Shown here in pieces: positions 19,953 to 24,633 of a stretch of DNA of 24,633 bases. Origin of the DNA: CALAEC01 sp050692915 (GTDB lineage: Bacteria; Actinomycetota; UBA4738; CALAEC01); NCBI GenBank assembly GCA_050692915.1, contig JBOGVU010000036.1, forward strand, positions 1 to 24,633, read 5' to 3'. The translations under genes and the position numbers were made by a program. The notes under the pieces were generated by a model. The model had not been told where the DNA came from. It saw nothing but the letters and a program-made list of their open reading frames with translations, and did not search any database. Numbering within the stretch: position 1 is the first letter of the stretch; each line of letters starts with the position of its first letter.

Positions 19953-21967
19953 GCCTGGGGCTCGGGACGGACCGTCCTGGCTTGCTCGATCCCGACCGAC
20001 TCCGCCACGACCTGGGCCACGTCCTTGACCTCGAGGCCGTCGCCCGCGGCCTTGGCCCCGTCGTCCAGCATCACCAGGCAGTAGGGACACCCCACGCCGA
20101 GCACTTCGGCGCCGGTGGCCGCGGCTTCGTCCGTGCGCTCGCTGTTGATCCGCTTGCCGATGTGTTCCTCCATCCACATCCGCGCGCCGCCCGCCCCGCA
20201 GCAGAACCCCCGCTCCCGATGGCGCGGCATCTCCACCTGACGGACGCCCGGCACCGCGTCGAGGACCTTCCGCGGCTCGTCGTACACGCCGTTGTGCCGG
20301 CCCAGGTAGCAGGGGTCGTGGTACGTCACCAGGGCCCGGACCTCCTCGGTGGGACGGAGCCGACCCTCGGCGATCAGCCGGGCGAACAGCTGGGTGTGGT
20401 GAATCACCTCGTAGTTCCCGCCATAGTCCGGGTACTCGTTTCGAAGCGTGTTGAAGCAGTGCGGGCAGTTCACCACGATCTTCTGGGCCCCGACCTCGCC
20501 GAGGGTCCGGACGTTCTCCTCGGCCAGCTGCTGGAACAGGTACTCGTGGCCCATCCGCCGGGCAGGGTCGCCCGTGCACAGCTCCCGGGCCCCGAGGATG
20601 GCGAACCGGAGGCCGGCCTTCTGCATCAGGCGCGCAGTAGTCTGGGCGATCCGCTTGGCCCGGTCGTCGAAGGACGCCGCGCACCCCACCCAGTACAGGT
20701 ACTCAGGCGCCCGACCGTCCTCCAGGATGCGGATCCCGACCCCATCGGCCCAGTCGGCCCGCTGGTCCTGGGGGACCCCCCAGGGGTTCCTGGTCGACTC
20801 GAGGTTCCGAAGGAGGAGGCCGGCCTCCTGGGGGAACCTGGACTCGCCCATGACCAGGTTACGGCGCATGTCCACGATATGGTCCACGTGCTCGATGTTC
20901 ACCGGGCACTCCTGCATGCACGCCCCGCACGTGACGCAGTCCCACACGACCTCGTCCTCGACCACGTCGGGGTTCAGGGGGACCGCCTCGGCTTCGGTCC
21001 CCTCGGCCCGGGCGTCGAGGATCCGCTCGCCCAGCTCGAACGTGTGGTCGCGCAGGTTCATGATCAGGAGCTTGGGGGAGAGCGGCTTGCCCGTGTTCCA
21101 GGCCGGACAGACCTCCTGACAGCGCCCGCATTCGGTGCACGTGAACGTGTCCAGGATCTGCTTCTGGGAGAGGTCGGTCAGCGTGGCCGCGCCCAGTGAC
21201 CCCCCGTCCTCCATGGACTCGAGGTCGATCCGCAGCGGGGTGAGCTTCCCCATGGGCTTCGTGTTCGTGAAGAAGACGTTGATCGAGCTCGTGATGATGT
21301 GGAGATGCTTCGAGTACGGGATGTACACCAGGAAGCCAAGGATCAGGGCGATGTGCGCCCACAGGAACACCCCGTGGAAGAGCTCCTGCCAGCCCGGGCT
21401 CATCGGCTCGAACGCCAGCGAGGCGAGCCTGGAGACCGGTGTCCAGGCGACAGGGGACTCGTTGAGACCTTGGGCAATCTTCACAGCGTTCAGGCCCACC
21501 AGGGTGACCACGATCCCCAGGATCATCAGCAGGATGAAGTCGGCCTCCTCCAGGTGGCTCCCCCGGAACCGTTCGTCCCGCCGGACCTTCCGGAAGTACA
21601 CCGCCATCTCGATCCCGATGAACACCAGGACCGCGAAGGCGTCCTGGATGAGGCCGAGCCAGCCGGACCGGCCGATGAACGGGATGGCGAAGTTCTCGTC
21701 GAAGACCTCGCCGAACACCTCGACGATCGTGGTCAGGAGGATCAGGAAGCCCCAGAAGATGAAGGCGTGCATCAGGCCGGGGCCGAGGCGCTGGAGCAGC
21801 TTGCGCTGGCCGAGCACGACCACCGCCTCGGTCTGCACCCGGCGGGGGAGGTCGTCCAGCCGCTGCACGGGCCTGCCCAGGCGCACCAGCTGCCACAGCG
21901 TGAACGCCCGGGTCAGGAACAGACCGCCGGCCACCGCCAGGAGGAGGAGGAACACGATCGGGCCCAT
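19949..21967 (-). CDS. etfD: Membrane Fe-S oxidoreductase, EtfD-like (ETF:menaquinone oxidoreductase)
   Basis: The 672-residue protein has a NarI-like membrane domain with five or six helices (about 4-25, 65-88, 105-125, 140-165, 195-217). Its candidate heme-ligand histidines are H67, H198, H205, H221 and H223. A ferredoxin domain follows with two [4Fe-4S] motifs (C277/C280/C283/C287 and C344/C347/C350/C354). Two CCG cysteine-rich domains come last: C429, C464 in ELCTGDPARR, C501 and C504; then C553, C589-C590 and C627/C630. This is the architecture of EtfD (Rv0338c of M. tuberculosis), which passes electrons from ETF, reduced during beta-oxidation, to menaquinone. Other heterodisulfide-reductase-like enzymes are possible, and no etfBA or acyl-CoA dehydrogenase gene is in the window. 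Position ATG 21967 lies 11 nt after a TAGCCT -10 box and has no RBS. Confidence 0.88.
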   Translation of the reverse strand: MGPIVFLLLLAVAGGLFLTRAFTLWQLVRLGRPVQRLDDLPRRVQTEAVVVLGQRKLLQRLGPGLMHAFIFWGFLILLTTIVEVFGEVFDENFAIPFIGRSGWLGLIQDAFAVLVFIGIEMAVYFRKVRRDERFRGSHLEEADFILLMILGIVVTLVGLNAVKIAQGLNESPVAWTPVSRLASLAFEPMSPGWQELFHGVFLWAHIALILGFLVYIPYSKHLHIITSSINVFFTNTKPMGKLTPLRIDLESMEDGGSLGAATLTDLSQKQILDTFTCTECGRCQEVCPAWNTGKPLSPKLLIMNLRDHTFELGERILDARAEGTEAEAVPLNPDVVEDEVVWDCVTCGACMQECPVNIEHVDHIVDMRRNLVMGESRFPQEAGLLLRNLESTRNPWGVPQDQRADWADGVGIRILEDGRAPEYLYWVGCAASFDDRAKRIAQTTARLMQKAGLRFAILGARELCTGDPARRMGHEYLFQQLAEENVRTLGEVGAQKIVVNCPHCFNTLRNEYPDYGGNYEVIHHTQLFARLIAEGRLRPTEEVRALVTYHDPCYLGRHNGVYDEPRKVLDAVPGVRQVEMPRHRERGFCCGAGGARMWMEEHIGKRINSERTDEAAATGAEVLGVGCPYCLVMLDDGAKAAGDGLEVKDVAQVVAESVGIEQARTVRPEPQA

Positions 21968-21977
21968 CGCGGTTGGC

Positions 21978-21983
21978 AGGCTA
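21978..21983 (-). promoter_or_regulatory. -10 box TAGCCT of the EtfD-like gene
   Basis: TAGCCT ends 11 nt before ATG 21967, predicting a leader of 0-4 nt. No RBS is seen before the start. Confidence 0.4.
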
Positions 21984-22098
21984 CGGCAGGACCGCTCGAA
22001 AGCGCAACGGGCTCAGCTCGGCGGCCCCCCTTGGCTCCTCGACCACCAGGGTGTGTGGCTGGCGGTCGGCGTTATGTGAGCTCGCCAGAGGGGCAGGG

Positions 22099-22119
22099 GT
22101 TGACACGCATGCACTCAAC
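22099..22119 (+). promoter_or_regulatory. HAIR operator for HspR over the dnaK -35
   Basis: GTTGACA-N7-ACTCAAC corresponds to the HspR-associated inverted repeat CTTGAGT-N7-ACTCAAG. The right half matches at six of seven positions, the left half keeps TTGA, and the spacer is exactly 7 nt. The left half doubles as the -35 box, so bound HspR would block RNA polymerase. HspR with DnaK as co-repressor is the known actinobacterial control of this operon; an hspR gene would be expected downstream of the window. Confidence 0.8.
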
Positions 22120-22128
22120 CTTTATCAT
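22100..22128 (+). promoter_or_regulatory. dnaK promoter TTGACA-N17-TATCAT
   Basis: A consensus -35 (22100-22105) and a good -10 (22123-22128) are separated by 17 nt, the strongest promoter in the window. Transcription should start at about 22135, giving a leader of about 32 nt with AGGAGG 7 nt before ATG 22167. This housekeeping-type promoter fits control by a repressor rather than by an alternative sigma factor. Confidence 0.85.
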
Positions 22129-22166
22129 CTGAGCACATCCAAAGAATCGGAACAGGAGGCCTATCT

Positions 22167-24005
<1,839 letters not shown>

Positions 24006-24452
24006 ATGGCAATGAGCAGGTGGGATCCGTTCCGGGAGCTGTCCTCGATCCAGAGCGAGCTCAATCGGCTGTTCGGCCGTACGTACGGCGTCGAGGGCGG
24101 CGAAGAGCTGCGCGCGGCGGCGTGGGTGCCGCCGGTCGACGTGGCCGAGACGCAGGATCGATTCGTGATCACGACCGAGCTTCCCGGCCTCCGGTCGGAT
24201 GATGTCGAAATCTCGGTGGAGAACTCCGTCCTGCGAATTCGGGGGGAACGGAGGTTCTACGAGGAGAAGCGGGAGGACGACTTCCACCGGATCGAGCGTC
24301 GCTTCGGCGCCTTCGCCCGGAGCATCACGCTCCCCTCGTCGGCCGATCCGGAGGGGATCCAGGCGTCCTTCGACGCCGGCGTGCTCACGATCGAGGTACC
24401 GAAGAAGGAAGCGGCCAAGCCGAGGAAGATCCAGGTCAAGGCGACGGGATGA
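24006..24452 (+). CDS. Small heat-shock protein, Hsp20/alpha-crystallin family
   Basis: This ATP-independent holdase (148 residues) binds unfolding proteins until DnaK can refold them. The N-terminus SRWDPFRELSSIQSELNRLF is typical of bacterial Hsp20. The alpha-crystallin domain (about 41-135) runs from PPVDVAETQDRFVITTELPGL through VLRIRGERRF to RRFGAFARSITLP. The A-x-x-x-x-G-V-L signature is ASFDAGVL. A short basic tail follows. ATG 24006 abuts the dnaK stop with no gap; AAGGAGG lies about 10 nt upstream inside the dnaK end, and a second ATG at 24012 is a possible start. Its stop overlaps the next gene (ATGA). Its position between dnaK and grpE is unusual, but it fits the operon's purpose. 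Confidence 0.95.
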   Translation: MAMSRWDPFRELSSIQSELNRLFGRTYGVEGGEELRAAAWVPPVDVAETQDRFVITTELPGLRSDDVEISVENSVLRIRGERRFYEEKREDDFHRIERRFGAFARSITLPSSADPEGIQASFDAGVLTIEVPKKEAAKPRKIQVKATG

Positions 24453-24633
24453 CGGAGCGCCACCGCGACCAGCGCCGAGACCGGCCCAAGATTCGGGTCA
24501 CGGACAAGCGCAAGGTCCACCCCGACCCCGAGTCGCCCCATCCCGACGCTGAGACGGCCGCGGCGCCGCCTTCGTCGACCAAAGGGGTCTCCTCCGGCGA
24601 CGCCTCGGCCGCTTCCGGCGATGAGGCGACACG
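24449..24633 (+). CDS. grpE: Probable GrpE nucleotide exchange factor, N-terminal part
   Basis: The frame starts at ATG 24449, overlaps the hsp20 stop by 4 nt and stays open to the window edge, so only about 61 residues are visible. MTERHRDQRRDRPKIRVTDKRKV, then a disordered Pro/Asp/Ala/Ser-rich stretch, resembles the variable N-terminus of actinobacterial GrpE proteins, which often include a V-x-D-K-R-R-like patch. The diagnostic coiled coil and beta domain lie outside the window. The call therefore rests on this patch and on the usual dnaK-grpE order. DnaJ and HspR would be expected next. Confidence 0.6.
   Translation, partial: MTERHRDQRRDRPKIRVTDKRKVHPDPESPHPDAETAAAPPSSTKGVSSGDASAASGDEAT

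Overview
The window is a GC-rich, densely packed chromosomal segment from what looks like an uncultured actinobacterium (Actinomycetota). Four things support this. The gene order is rpsF-ssb-rpsR-rplI-dnaB. The dCTP deaminase is of the 190-residue mycobacterial bifunctional type. The dnaK promoter carries an HspR operator (HAIR). Many genes have a TANNNT -10 box only 7-11 nt before the start codon, as in actinobacterial leaderless transcripts. The species cannot be named from the sequence.

Layout. 1-720: C-terminal part of a membrane protein, possibly an antiporter-like subunit. 761-2923: class A penicillin-binding protein. 2927-3565 (-): orphan NarL/LuxR response regulator. 3624-4706 (-): pilT, broken by one in-frame TAG. 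4751-7161 (-): two GT-C mannosyltransferase-like genes (GT87, then PIG-V-like) with overlapping ends. 7191-9077: DUF2207 membrane protein. 9074-9409 (-): DUF779 protein. 9468-10202: anchored protein of unknown function. 10207-11709 (-): aldehyde dehydrogenase. 11782-12366: AMIN-like lipoprotein. 12433-13221: panB. 13242-14327: alpha/beta hydrolase. 14449-17798: rpsF, ssb, rpsR, rplI and dnaB, with a 439-bp repeat-bearing gap before dnaB. 17795-18493: endonuclease III. 18525-19226: anchored low-complexity protein. 19229-19302 (-): tRNA-Gly(CCC). 19380-19952: dcd. 19949-21967 (-): EtfD-like membrane Fe-S oxidoreductase. 22167 to end: dnaK, hsp20 and the start of grpE.

How the genes fit together. 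Most are housekeeping: envelope synthesis (PBP, GT-C enzymes), pantothenate synthesis, translation and replication (S6/S18/L9, SSB, DnaB), repair and dNTP supply (Nth, Dcd), electron transfer from ETF to quinone (EtfD-like) and a heat-shock operon probably repressed by HspR. The DNA is very compact: five convergent junctions have either a gap of 4 nt or less or overlapping stop codons.

I see no CRISPR array, prophage, insertion sequence or clear novel multi-gene system. The observations most worth checking are the amber codon in pilT, a probable CTG start for rpsR (the gene is otherwise complete), the inverted- and direct-repeat element between rplI and dnaB with DnaA-box-like sites beside it, a six-codon leaderless ORF overlapping the dcd start, and the set of leaderless promoters.
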